Shown here: positions 33,744 through 42,136 of the stretch, piece by piece
How the letters are laid out: every line of letters begins with the position of its first letter
Numbering within the stretch: the stretch's first letter is position 1
NCBI RefSeq assembly: GCF_040066175.1
Contig: NZ_JBEAAM010000012.1
Coordinates: 1-64,000, forward strand
Reading direction: 5' to 3'
Source: Solimonas sp040066175
GTDB taxonomy: Bacteria; Pseudomonadota; Gammaproteobacteria; Nevskiales; Nevskiaceae
DNA length: 64,000 nucleotides
Notes under the pieces: generated by a model
What the model was told of the DNA's origin: nothing
Databases searched by the model: none
Seen by the model: only the letters and a program-made list of their open reading frames with translations
Program-made: the position numbers and the translations under genes

Positions 33744-36700
33744 TCAGCCAACGATGCCGCGCCGACGCCGCAGCGCCGCGAGCAGCAGCAGCCACACCGC
33801 GCCGCCGCCGAACGCGCCGCCGAAGCGGCCGGCATCGCTGCCGCCGCCGCCCGACGATCCGGTCGTGTCGATCACTGCCTGTGCGACGTTCTCGCTGAGC
33901 TTGCCGCGCGCGTCCTGCACCTGCAGCGTCGCGCGGTAGAAGCCGGCCTGGGCGTAGTGGTGGGTGACCGTGGGCGTGGCCTGGACGACCTGCGCGGTCT
34001 GGTCGCCGAAGTCGAAGACGTATTCGACGATCGCGTCCTCGTTGTCGTGGCTGGCGGCCGCGTCGAAGCGCACGGTCAGCGGCGCGGCACCGCGCGCCGG
34101 CGTCGCCGCGAGCACCGCGAACGGCGCGGTGTTGGGTAGGCAGCCGTCGGTCGCGCGCAGCGTGTAGCCGTCGGTCGCGGTGGCGGTGTCGAGGGTGTTG
34201 GTGCTGCGCACGAGGTGGGTGTCGCTGCTGTCGGTCGCGCCGGTGTGGGTGCGCAGCATCAGGCCGGACAGGGTGTCGCCGGGCCCGACGCCGAGCACGC
34301 TGCGGGGGACGACGAGCTGGATCGTGCCGTCGGGGCTGTAGCCGCTGGCGGGATCGAGGTCGCCTTCGATCGTCACTTCCTGGTAGCCGACCAGCACGAC
34401 CGCCTGCGAATCGTTGCTGCCGTGCACGTAGCGCATGCCGGTCTCGGTGGCGATCATGCCGACCAGTTTCTTGACCGTGCCGCTGCCGGGCAGCGCCGGC
34501 GTGTTGAACAGCACTTCCCACATCGTGCCGATCGGGGCGGTCTGCAGCGACGCGACCTTGATCTGGAAGATCAGCGCGTCCGGCGTCTGCTCCGGCTCGG
34601 CGATGTGCAGGGAGATCAGGTCGAAGTCCGGCAAGTCGGCGTCGCCGGCGGCGTCATCGACGATGCGCCGGCCGGGCACGGCGCAGACGCTCTCGATCTG
34701 CGGAATGGTCACCGGCAGCTCGATGGTGTTGCTGGCCACGCCTTCGCCGGCGGCGTTGATCGCGGTGACCTTGTAGTAGTACTTCTCGACTCCCGGATCG
34801 ACGCCGAGATCGATGTAGCCGGGCGTACCGTCGGTGGCGCCGACGAGTTCCTCGGCGCCAGGTGCCAGTCCACGATAGATCTTGTATCCGGCGATCGCCG
34901 CGCCGCCGTTCTCCGGCACGCGCCAGTTCAACTGCGTGCGCTCCGGCGTGCGCAGGCCGGACAGGCAGGCCGGCGACGGCGCGCGCGGCTCGGCCGCGTC
35001 GAACGCCGCGTACAGCGACTTGCCGGCAACCTGGCGCGCGATCTTGGGAAATGCGGCGAAGCTGTTGAGTGCCGGGTCGATGTCGCAGTCGCCGATGCAG
35101 CCGTCGGCGTAGCCGTACATCGGATAGCCGCGCTCGTCGATGCTCATCTCGTTGAAGTCGAGCAGGTTGCGGTTGAGGCTGCTGCCGCCGCTGTTCCAGA
35201 TACCGCCGACGCCCTGCACCGGATCGTCGGGCGTGGCGTTGACCGTGGTCCAGGTCCTGCCGCCGTCGTAGGTCGTCGAGAAGTACAGGTGCCAGACGCC
35301 GGGGAAGTCGAGCGCGACCGGATTGCCCTCGGTGGTCGTTCCCAGATAGGCGCAGACCGCGCGGTCGGGATCGCCGGCCAGCGCGTGCGTGAACATGGTG
35401 TGACGGACGCCCATGTCGGCGCCCAGTTCCACCGGTGCGTCCCAGCTGCGGCCGCGGTCGCGCGTGACCGACACTGTCGCGCGGCCGTCGCCGTTGGAGT
35501 AGCAGAAATAGGCGGTGCTGTCGGTCGCCAGCGCCACCGACGGATCGCGGATCGCCGGCCGCGAGCCCGGCACCGGTCGCACGGTCCAAGTCGTGCCCGC
35601 ATCTTCGGAGACCGTCACCGCGACGCCGGTGCCGCAGGACTTGCCCGGCAGATAGACCGTGCCGTCCGGTGCGACGCGCACGTGGCCATGGATGCCGGCG
35701 CACTGCTGCACGGTGTAGGCCAGCGTCGCCGGGCCGAAGCTGATGCCGCCGTTGTCGGAGCGCGCGCAGGACGCAAAGCCGATGTCCTGCCCGCAGTAAT
35801 AGACCGCGTTGGGATAGACCGGATTGCCGGTGATGCCGAAGGGATGGCTGGCCGGATAGGGTCCGGCGCCATAGGTCTGGTGGTCGATCGCCGACACCGG
35901 CGGGCCGCCCTCGACCGGAATCCAGGTTTCCCCGTCGTCGTCGGTGTAGGCGGCAGCGCTGTTGGCGCCGGCGAGCTGGCCGATGATCGTGCGGGTGGTT
36001 TCGTGGCCGCGCACCAGCGAATCGGTGATGCCGATCGGATCGAGCGTGGTCACGCTGGTCACGACGCTGGAGCGCTCGGCCCATTCGCCCTCGCAGGCCT
36101 GCGGCAGCGGCGGGTCGAGATCCTGCGGGTAGCGCAGCCACAGCGTCTTGAGGCCGGAAAGAATGAAGGACTGCTTGCTCGCCGGGTTGTAGCCGGTGGA
36201 CGGCTCGCCGGTGTTGCCGGACAGTCCGGCCGGCGGCGCATAGACCTGGTAGCGCGGCACGCCGGGTCCGACCGGGTTCGGACGCAGGCCGTCGTCCTCG
36301 CCGCCGCTGAGCGAGGCGGTGCCGTGGATCACGCTGTTGTTCGGCGCGGCCGGCGTCACCTGCAGGCGCAGCCGGCGCGTGCCGGCGCCGGCCGGCAGGT
36401 AGATCGTCTGCGAACCGAGATCGGTGCTCTCGGAGGTCTGCAGCGTCTCGCCGGAATCGGCATCGACGACCTCGAACACGAACAGGTCGAGCTTGCCGGC
36501 CCAGCCCAGGCCGAAGCGGATCAGCGCATCGGGATGCGTCGTCGCGTAGTCCGCCGGCAGTTCGGCGGTCAGCTCGTAGCTGTCGCAGCCTTCGAGCGCC
36601 GAGCAGAACAGGCCGGTCGAGGTCAGGTACGGCCCCATCGTGAACTCGGTCTGCGGCGCGGCCGGCGAGACCGTGCCGGTGGCCGGATCGGCGGCCGTCA

Positions 36701-36758
36701 CCGGACCGCACACGACGGCGGCCAGCAGGGCCGCAACGAACAGCGGGAACGCACGCAT
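33744..36758 (-). CDS. large secreted protein with FN3, PKD and GlyGly-CTERM-like tail
   Basis: 1004 residues with a signal peptide 1-23 (PVTAAD). The central region (about 240-560) has repeated sialidase/BNR-like turns (SDNGGISFG, SEDAGTTWTV, TRDRGRSWDAP, TYDGGRTWTTV), suggesting a beta-propeller. A fibronectin type III domain spans about 590-690 (TQLNWRVPENGG...YYYKVTAINAAG) and a PKD domain about 885-965 (VRFDAAASHDNEDAIVEYVFDFGD). The end, a Gly/Ser stretch, GGGAVWLLLLAAL and RRRRG, looks like a GlyGly-CTERM sorting signal. Probably surface-exposed; a sialidase active site was not confirmed. Confidence 0.85.
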   Translation of the reverse strand: MRAFPLFVAALLAAVVCGPVTAADPATGTVSPAAPQTEFTMGPYLTSTGLFCSALEGCDSYELTAELPADYATTHPDALIRFGLGWAGKLDLFVFEVVDADSGETLQTSESTDLGSQTIYLPAGAGTRRLRLQVTPAAPNNSVIHGTASLSGGEDDGLRPNPVGPGVPRYQVYAPPAGLSGNTGEPSTGYNPASKQSFILSGLKTLWLRYPQDLDPPLPQACEGEWAERSSVVTSVTTLDPIGITDSLVRGHETTRTIIGQLAGANSAAAYTDDDGETWIPVEGGPPVSAIDHQTYGAGPYPASHPFGITGNPVYPNAVYYCGQDIGFASCARSDNGGISFGPATLAYTVQQCAGIHGHVRVAPDGTVYLPGKSCGTGVAVTVSEDAGTTWTVRPVPGSRPAIRDPSVALATDSTAYFCYSNGDGRATVSVTRDRGRSWDAPVELGADMGVRHTMFTHALAGDPDRAVCAYLGTTTEGNPVALDFPGVWHLYFSTTYDGGRTWTTVNATPDDPVQGVGGIWNSGGSSLNRNLLDFNEMSIDERGYPMYGYADGCIGDCDIDPALNSFAAFPKIARQVAGKSLYAAFDAAEPRAPSPACLSGLRTPERTQLNWRVPENGGAAIAGYKIYRGLAPGAEELVGATDGTPGYIDLGVDPGVEKYYYKVTAINAAGEGVASNTIELPVTIPQIESVCAVPGRRIVDDAAGDADLPDFDLISLHIAEPEQTPDALIFQIKVASLQTAPIGTMWEVLFNTPALPGSGTVKKLVGMIATETGMRYVHGSNDSQAVVLVGYQEVTIEGDLDPASGYSPDGTIQLVVPRSVLGVGPGDTLSGLMLRTHTGATDSSDTHLVRSTNTLDTATATDGYTLRATDGCLPNTAPFAVLAATPARGAAPLTVRFDAAASHDNEDAIVEYVFDFGDQTAQVVQATPTVTHHYAQAGFYRATLQVQDARGKLSENVAQAVIDTTGSSGGGGSDAGRFGGAFGGGAVWLLLLAALRRRRGIVG

Positions 36759-36854
36759 CGGATTTTCCCCATCGAGTCCCGGTCTGCGCCGGGGATGTGC
36801 AACTCTAGCAGCGGCCCGCCGCAGGGGAATGAGGAGAAACGCACTGCGAGGGCA

Positions 36855-37715
36855 TCACAGCAGCCCGACGCGCCGCATCCAGTCCAGCGCGGTGGCGACC
36901 AGATCCGCGATGCGCGGATCGTCCTGCCCGCGCAGATGCGCGCCGGCCTCGTCGATGCGTTCGGCCACCGCCGGTGCGTCATGCAGCGCCTGCCACAGCG
37001 CCTGCGTCGCCGCTGCGGGAATCAGCTCGTCGTCGGCCGCGACGATCATCAGCGCGCGCTGCGCGCTCCCGAGCCGCGCCGCATGGATCTCCGCATCCGG
37101 CAGGTCGTAGGCCCACGCCAGCAGCCCTGCCAGCAGCCGCGCCGGGCCGCGCACCCAGCCGCCGTAGCGCGGCTCCAGCTTGCGGACGAACTGCTGCGCG
37201 ATCACCTCGGCGGTGCGGCCGAAGCCGTGGACCACGACCACGCCCGGCAACGCCAGCTCCGCGGCCGAAACCACCGCGAACGGCGCGCCGAGGCTGGCGC
37301 CGACGATGGTGATGCGCCGTGCATCGATGTCGGGACGCGCGCGCAGATGGGCGCTGAGCAGACGGATGCCTTCGAAGGTCTGATCGATGCCGCGGCCCAG
37401 CGCCGGCAGGTCGGCGAAGCTGTGCGGGAAACGGAAACGGCGCGGCGGGTCGAAGGGGTAGTCGAAGCTCGCCGCGACCAGCGGCAGCCCGGCCGGAACG
37501 GCGTCGAGCACCGTCGCCGCGCCGCGGAAACCGCCGAACAGCATCACCACCGGCAGGGGGTTATCTACGTCCGCCGGTCGCCGCAGCTCGGCTTCGACGA
37601 CGCGGCCGCCGTCCAGACGCAGCGCGACGCGCTCGCTGTGCATCTGCGCCCCGGCCGGCGCGACGGCCAGCAGCAGCAGCGCCGCGAGGCGCTCAGCGCT
37701 GCGGCGTCGCCACAT
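36855..37715 (-). CDS. exported alpha/beta hydrolase
   Basis: 286 residues from ATG 37715: signal peptide MWRRRSAERLAALLLLAVAPAGAQ, then an alpha/beta-hydrolase fold. The nucleophile elbow is GASLGAPFAV (Gly-x-Ser-x-Gly). The acidic residue is probably in AADDELIPAA and the histidine in GAHLRGQDD near the end. It resembles dienelactone-hydrolase/BAAT-like enzymes; the substrate is unknown. The start overlaps the end of the thioesterase gene by 23 bp, so the two are probably one operon with mnmE upstream. Confidence 0.75.
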   Translation of the reverse strand: MWRRRSAERLAALLLLAVAPAGAQMHSERVALRLDGGRVVEAELRRPADVDNPLPVVMLFGGFRGAATVLDAVPAGLPLVAASFDYPFDPPRRFRFPHSFADLPALGRGIDQTFEGIRLLSAHLRARPDIDARRITIVGASLGAPFAVVSAAELALPGVVVVHGFGRTAEVIAQQFVRKLEPRYGGWVRGPARLLAGLLAWAYDLPDAEIHAARLGSAQRALMIVAADDELIPAAATQALWQALHDAPAVAERIDEAGAHLRGQDDPRIADLVATALDWMRRVGLL

Positions 37716-38136
37716 AGTCGGCACGCACGCGCACCGCATCGTCGGCGCCGCTGCGCAGGCGGCTGACCACGGTGATGCGCGCGCGTCGCCCCGCGCGCAG
37801 CGTCGCTGCAAAATCCTGCCAGTCGGCGTCGGCGAGCGCGCTGTCGGCGATCAGCGTGCCGGTGACCGGCCGCAGGTAATCGAGTTCGCTGTGGCGGACG
37901 ACCAGGCCGACATCGAGGTCGGCTTCGACGAGTTCGTGGTGCAGCACGAGCCAGCCGGCGAGGATGCCCAGCGTCGCCAGGCTGCCGCCGAAGGCCGTGC
38001 CATGCGGATTGAGATTCGGCTCCAGCGGCGCCTCGATGCACAAGCGGCGGGCGCCCGCCTCGGTCACCCGCGCCGCCAGCGCCCGCGTCAGCGGAATGCT
38101 GCGGTGAATGAACTCGGTCAGTTCGGCGGGCGTCAT
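37693..38136 (-). CDS. YiiD-type C-terminal domain thioesterase (hot-dog fold)
   Basis: 147-residue protein matching the stand-alone C-terminal (thioesterase-like, hot-dog) domain of YiiD. The family motif NPHGTAFGGSLATLGILAGWL (about 42-62) carries the fold's characteristic loop and helix, and SELDYLRPVTG follows. The likely role is cleavage of an acyl-CoA or acyl-carrier thioester; the substrate is not known. It starts seven bases after mnmE in the same direction. Longer upstream starts overlap mnmE and were rejected. Confidence 0.85.
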   Translation of the reverse strand: MTPAELTEFIHRSIPLTRALAARVTEAGARRLCIEAPLEPNLNPHGTAFGGSLATLGILAGWLVLHHELVEADLDVGLVVRHSELDYLRPVTGTLIADSALADADWQDFAATLRAGRRARITVVSRLRSGADDAVRVRADYVATPQR

Positions 38137-38143
38137 GGCGGCC

Positions 38144-39499
38144 CTACTTGCCGATGCAGAAGCGCGAGAAGATCTCGCCGAGCAGGGCGTCGCTGGAGAC
38201 GCGGCCGGTGATTTCGCCGAGCGCGTCCTGCGCCAGGCGCAGTTCCTCGGCGGCGAGTTCGGCGCCGGCGCCTTCGGCGAGGCGGGTCTGTGCATCGGCG
38301 ACGCAGGCGAGCGTGCGGCGCAGCGCGTCGAGGTGGCGCGTGCGTGCGGAGAACGCGCTCTGGCTGTCTTCGCCCAAGCCGGCGAAGCGGCGCAGCGCGT
38401 CGATCAGCGCATCGACGCCGGCGCCGGTGGCCGCGGACAGGAACAGGTGCGTGCGGCCGTCGTCCGTAACTGGCGGCGGCGCGGGGAGCAGATCGCACTT
38501 GTTGTGGATCACCAGCGTCGGCAGCGCGGACGGCAGTCCGGCGAGCAGGCGCGCGTCCTCCGCGGTGATGCCGCTGCGCGCATCGACGAGGAACAGCGCC
38601 AGCTCGGCGCGCTCGAGCGCGGCGCGCGCGCGGCGCACGCCTTCGCGCTCGACCGGATCGTCGGTGTCGCGCAGGCCGGCGGTATCGACCAGCGTGACCG
38701 GCAGCCCGTGCAGGTCGAGGTTCTCACGCAGCACGTCGCGCGTGGTGCCGGGGATCTCGGTGACGATGGCGACCTCGGCACCCGCCAGCCGGTTGAGCAG
38801 AGTGGATTTGCCGACGTTGGGCCGGCCGGTGAGGGCGACGGTCAGGCCGTCGCGCAGGCGCCGTCCGCGTCCGGCGTCGGCGAGCAGCACCTGCAGATGT
38901 TCGCGCAGCGCGGCGATGCGCTCGCGCAGGCGCGCGTCGCCGAGCCAGTCGATGTCCTCGTCGGAGAAGTCGAGCGCGCCCTCGACCCAGACGCGCAGCG
39001 CGGTCAGCTCGTCGGCGACGGCGGTGACGCGCTGCGACAGCGCGCCGTCGAGGGAGCGCTGTGCGGCGCGCGCGGCATCGCGCGTGCCGGCGTCGATCAG
39101 GTCGGCGATCGCCTCGGCCTGGGCGAGGTCCAGCCGGCCGTTGAGAAACGCGCGCTCGGAGAACTCGCCGGGACGCGCCGGCCGCGCACCGGCGGCGCAG
39201 GCCGCTTCGACGAGGGCCTGCAGCAGCACCGGTCCGCCATGGCCCTGCAGCTCGACCACGTCCTCGCCGGTGAACGAGGCCGGCGCGGCGAAGCGCAGGA
39301 CCAGACCACTGTCGATCGCCTCGCCGTCGGCCGTGCGGAAGTGCCGCCACGCGAACTGGCGCGGCGGCGGCAGTGCGCCGGCGAGGCGTTCGGCGATGGC
39401 CACGGCGCGCGGTCCGGACAGGCGCAGGATGCCGACCGCGCCGCGTCCCGGCGGCGTGGCGATGGCGACGATGGTGTCGGTGGCCGGCGCGCGTGTCAC
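38144..39499 (-). CDS. mnmE: tRNA modification GTPase MnmE
   Basis: 451-residue GTPase that works with MnmG to put the aminomethyl group on wobble uridine 34 of tRNAs. The N-terminal dimerisation domain begins DTIVAIATPPGRGAVGILRLSG. The G domain has GRPNVGKS (G1), GTTRD (G2), DTAG (G3) and NKCD (G4). The C-terminal FCIGK ends with the catalytic cysteine. It starts at a GTG at 39499, ten bases after the yidC stop, in the usual rpmH-rnpA-yidD-yidC-mnmE order. Confidence 0.97.
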   Translation of the reverse strand: MTRAPATDTIVAIATPPGRGAVGILRLSGPRAVAIAERLAGALPPPRQFAWRHFRTADGEAIDSGLVLRFAAPASFTGEDVVELQGHGGPVLLQALVEAACAAGARPARPGEFSERAFLNGRLDLAQAEAIADLIDAGTRDAARAAQRSLDGALSQRVTAVADELTALRVWVEGALDFSDEDIDWLGDARLRERIAALREHLQVLLADAGRGRRLRDGLTVALTGRPNVGKSTLLNRLAGAEVAIVTEIPGTTRDVLRENLDLHGLPVTLVDTAGLRDTDDPVEREGVRRARAALERAELALFLVDARSGITAEDARLLAGLPSALPTLVIHNKCDLLPAPPPVTDDGRTHLFLSAATGAGVDALIDALRRFAGLGEDSQSAFSARTRHLDALRRTLACVADAQTRLAEGAGAELAAEELRLAQDALGEITGRVSSDALLGEIFSRFCIGK

Positions 39500-39509
39500 G
39501 CGCTCAAAT

Positions 39510-41174
39510 CTAGCGCTTCGCGGCGCGCGCGGCTTCTTCTTTCTCCAGCTTGCGCGTGATGAACCATTGCTGCGCGATGCCGATCAGGTTGCTGACGAAC
39601 CAGTACAGCACCAGGCCCGACTGGAAGAATGCGAAGAACGCCGTGAGCATGATCGGCATGACGTTCATGATCTTCTGCTGCATCGGATCCATCGCCTGTT
39701 GGCCGGACAGCTTCTGCTGCACGAACATCGACGCGCCGAACAGCACCGGCAGCACGTAGTACGGGTCCGGCGAGGTCAGGTCGTTGAGCCAGAACGCGAA
39801 CGAGGCCTGGCGCAGCTCGACCGATTCGAGCAGCACCCAGTACAGCGCGATGAACACCGGGAACTGCACCAGCAGCGGCCAGCAGCCGGCCAGCGGATTG
39901 AAGCCCTCCTTCTTGTACAGCTCCATCATCGCCTTCTGCATGCGCTCGCGGTCGTCGCCGTAGCGTTCGCGGATGTCCTGGATCTTGGGCCCGAACTTCT
40001 TCATCTTCGCCATCGAGCGGTATTGCGCTTCGGACAGCTTGTACATCAGCGCCTTGACCAGCAGCGTCAGCAGGATGATGGCGACGCCCCAGTTGCCGGT
40101 GAACTTGTGGAAGCTGCTCAGCAGCCAGAACAGCGGCTCGGAGATCGGCGTGAGCACGCCGTAGTCCAGCGTCAGGTCGAAGCCGGGCGCGACGGCGGCG
40201 ACGCGGTCCTGGAGTTTCGGTCCCAGATAGAGCGGTGTCGTGAAGCGGGCCTCCTGGCCCGGCGCGACGGTCTGCGGTGCACCGAGATACTGCGCCATGT
40301 AACCCTGGCCGGCGGCCGGCTTGGCCGCGAACGTGGCCGGCTGATCCTGTGCCGGCAGGATCGCGCACACGAAGTAATGCTGCAGCATCGCGATCCAGCC
40401 GCCGGTCTGGCGCGTCTCGTAGGCTTCGTCGGCGAGCTTTTCGAGCTTGGTCTTCTTGAAGCGGTAGCTGCTGCTGGCTTCCTTCTGTTCGTAGAAGCCG
40501 ACGCCGGTGAAGGTGCTGACGAACGGCGGCTCGCCACCGGTCTTGAACACGGTGCGCGCCAGACGCGCGTAGGGGCTGGCGACGAGTTCGGTGTCGCCGC
40601 CGTTGACCAGCTCGTGGATCAGCTCGACACGGTATTCGCCGCGGCGGAAGCGGTAGATCTTGCGCGCCACGTAGCCGGACGCGTCGCGGTATTCGAGCAC
40701 CGCTTCGACCTGATCGGCACCATCGTCGAGCCGGTACGCAGCCTGCGGCGCGGCGAACGGCGTGCGGTGCGTCACCAGCGGCTGCTGCGCACCGGCGAGC
40801 CCGCTCTGCAGGACGAAGTAACGCCCCTGGCGGTCGTCGAGCAGGGCCAGCGCTTCGTCGGGGCGGTCCTTCGACACCGCGTAATTCTTGAGTTCGAGGC
40901 GGCGCAGCTCGCCGCCGGTCAGTGCGATCTCCGCGCGCAGGACGTCGGTTTCGACGGTCACGCGCGCGGAATCGGTGCTGACCGGCGCTTCGAGCTGCGC
41001 TCGTGCCGCGGGAACCTCGCCCGCGGGCGCGTTGGGCACCGGTTCGTCGGTGATCGCCGGTGCGGCGGTCGCGGCCGGTGCGGCGGGCGTGGCGTAGTCC
41101 TTCTCCCAGGCCTGATAGAGGAAGAACAGGACCACACCGAGCAGCGCGATGAGGATGAAGCGGCGGTTTTCCAT
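39510..41174 (-). CDS. yidC: membrane protein insertase YidC
   Basis: 554-residue Oxa1/YidC-family insertase. The N-terminal signal-anchor helix (MENRRFILIALLGVVLFFLYQAW) is followed by an Ala/Pro-rich linker, the large periplasmic beta-domain (about 65-340) and five conserved membrane helices. The cytoplasmic loop YRSMAKMKKFGPKIQDIRERYGDDRERMQKAMMELYKKEG and the hydrophilic groove region are typical. It inserts membrane proteins alone or with SecYEG. It follows yidD by four bases. Confidence 0.97.
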   Translation of the reverse strand: MENRRFILIALLGVVLFFLYQAWEKDYATPAAPAATAAPAITDEPVPNAPAGEVPAARAQLEAPVSTDSARVTVETDVLRAEIALTGGELRRLELKNYAVSKDRPDEALALLDDRQGRYFVLQSGLAGAQQPLVTHRTPFAAPQAAYRLDDGADQVEAVLEYRDASGYVARKIYRFRRGEYRVELIHELVNGGDTELVASPYARLARTVFKTGGEPPFVSTFTGVGFYEQKEASSSYRFKKTKLEKLADEAYETRQTGGWIAMLQHYFVCAILPAQDQPATFAAKPAAGQGYMAQYLGAPQTVAPGQEARFTTPLYLGPKLQDRVAAVAPGFDLTLDYGVLTPISEPLFWLLSSFHKFTGNWGVAIILLTLLVKALMYKLSEAQYRSMAKMKKFGPKIQDIRERYGDDRERMQKAMMELYKKEGFNPLAGCWPLLVQFPVFIALYWVLLESVELRQASFAFWLNDLTSPDPYYVLPVLFGASMFVQQKLSGQQAMDPMQQKIMNVMPIMLTAFFAFFQSGLVLYWFVSNLIGIAQQWFITRKLEKEEAARAAKR

Positions 41175-41178
41175 GGCC

Positions 41179-41457
41179 TTAAGCGTGAGGTTCCCGGCAG
41201 TGCCCGCAGCGCTGCGGATCGGCCGGCGGCGGCACGGGATCGTAACCGCCCGGGTTGAGGGGATGACAGCGCAGCAGGCGGCGGGCAGCGAGCGCGGCGC
41301 CACGCAGCGCGCCGTGACGTTCGACGGCCTCGATCGCGTACTGGGAGCAGGAGGGATAGAAGCGGCAGCGCGGCCCGAGCAGCGGGCTCAGCAGCAGCTG
41401 ATAGCCGCGGATCAGCGCGCGGAGGACTTCAGCGAGGATGCTGCGATGCGGTTCCAC
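41179..41457 (-). CDS. yidD: membrane protein insertion efficiency factor YidD
   Basis: 92 residues from a GTG start at 41457, overlapping the end of rnpA by 46 bp, a common arrangement. The family motif GPRCRFYPSCSQYAIEAVERHG (about 29-50) and the C-terminal RLLRCHPLNPGGYDPVP are intact. An N-terminal amphipathic helix attaches it to the inner membrane, where it assists YidC. No ATG is available in the frame at a sensible position. Confidence 0.92.
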   Translation of the reverse strand: MEPHRSILAEVLRALIRGYQLLLSPLLGPRCRFYPSCSQYAIEAVERHGALRGAALAARRLLRCHPLNPGGYDPVPPPADPQRCGHCREPHA

Positions 41458-41774
41458 AGGCGCTCCAGACTGCGGTCCAGTTCGGCTGCACTGGCCTGTT
41501 CGCACCCGGGCCGTGCGAGCAGGACGATATCCACCGCCGGCAGCCGGTGCTGGTGGAGACGAAAACTCTCGCGGATCCTGCGCTTGATGCGATTGCGGTG
41601 AACCGCCAGAGGCACCGACTTGCGGGCGATTGCCAGACCCAGTCGTGCGTGGGTCCGGTCGTTGCGGGCGCTGATCGCGGTCAACCAGCGCTCGCTGTGG
41701 CGCGAGCCGAGCCGGAATGTGGCGTCGAACTCCGGCGCGGTCAACAGGCGGGCGCGCCGTGGAAAGCGCGCCAT
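41412..41774 (-). CDS. rnpA: ribonuclease P protein component
   Basis: 120-residue basic protein subunit of RNase P, which trims the 5' leader of pre-tRNAs. The RNR motif AVHRNRIKRRIRESFR (about 58-73) and LGLAIARKSVP are characteristic. It lies 37 bp downstream of rpmH in the standard order. The end overlaps the start of yidD. Confidence 0.96.
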   Translation of the reverse strand: MARFPRRARLLTAPEFDATFRLGSRHSERWLTAISARNDRTHARLGLAIARKSVPLAVHRNRIKRRIRESFRLHQHRLPAVDIVLLARPGCEQASAAELDRSLERLWNRIAASSLKSSAR

Positions 41775-41811
41775 GACTCAGGACCGGTCCAGTCCGGGTG
41801 TCGCGGGCGCG

Positions 41812-41949
41812 TCAGGGCACCAGCCGCTTACGGCCCTTGGCGCGGCGGCGCGACAGCACGAGGCGGCCGCCCTTGGTCGCCATGCGCGCGCGGAAGCCGT
41901 GCGTGCGCTTGCGACGCAGCTTCTTGGGTTGAAAGGTGCGCTTGGACAT
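41812..41949 (-). CDS. rpmH: 50S ribosomal protein L34
   Basis: 45-residue ribosomal protein, highly basic, MSKRTFQPKKLRRKRTHGFRARMATKGGRLVL and so on, with the family's normal length of 44-46. It is the first gene of the rpmH-rnpA-yidD-yidC-mnmE cluster, divergent from dnaA. A well-formed promoter lies 41-69 bp upstream (41990-42018). Confidence 0.97.
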   Translation of the reverse strand: MSKRTFQPKKLRRKRTHGFRARMATKGGRLVLSRRRAKGRKRLVP

Positions 41950-41989
41950 GACATCACCCTGTGGTCGGAATGAGGAAAAAAGGGCGCGG

Positions 41990-42018
41990 AGTGTAGCGGC
42001 TGAGCGTTTATCGTTCAA
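41990..42018 (-). promoter_or_regulatory. predicted rpmH promoter
   Basis: On the minus strand TTGAAC (42018-42013), a 17-bp spacer, and TACACT (41995-41990) make a good sigma-70 promoter. It directs transcription of rpmH and the downstream cluster. Expected transcription start is near 41983. Confidence 0.65.
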
Positions 42019-42050
42019 GCCGTCCGAAACGGCGGCGGTGTGCCCCGTCC

Positions 42051-42059
42051 TGTGGATAA
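42051..42059 (-). promoter_or_regulatory. DnaA box upstream of dnaA
   Basis: TTATCCACA on the minus strand, a perfect match to the consensus, about 80 bp before the dnaA start. Likely involved in autoregulation of dnaA. Confidence 0.75.
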
Positions 42060-42136
42060 GTGCCGGACGAAGTCTTAGACTGCCGCTCCGTCGTGCGACC
42101 GCCGCGGGCCTCCGTCTCCGCCATTACAACGACTAC

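Noticed and set aside
34215..37766. 1183-codon plus-strand open frame
   Set aside because: It lies antisense to the signal-peptide-bearing surface protein and the alpha/beta hydrolase, with low-complexity Arg-rich translation.
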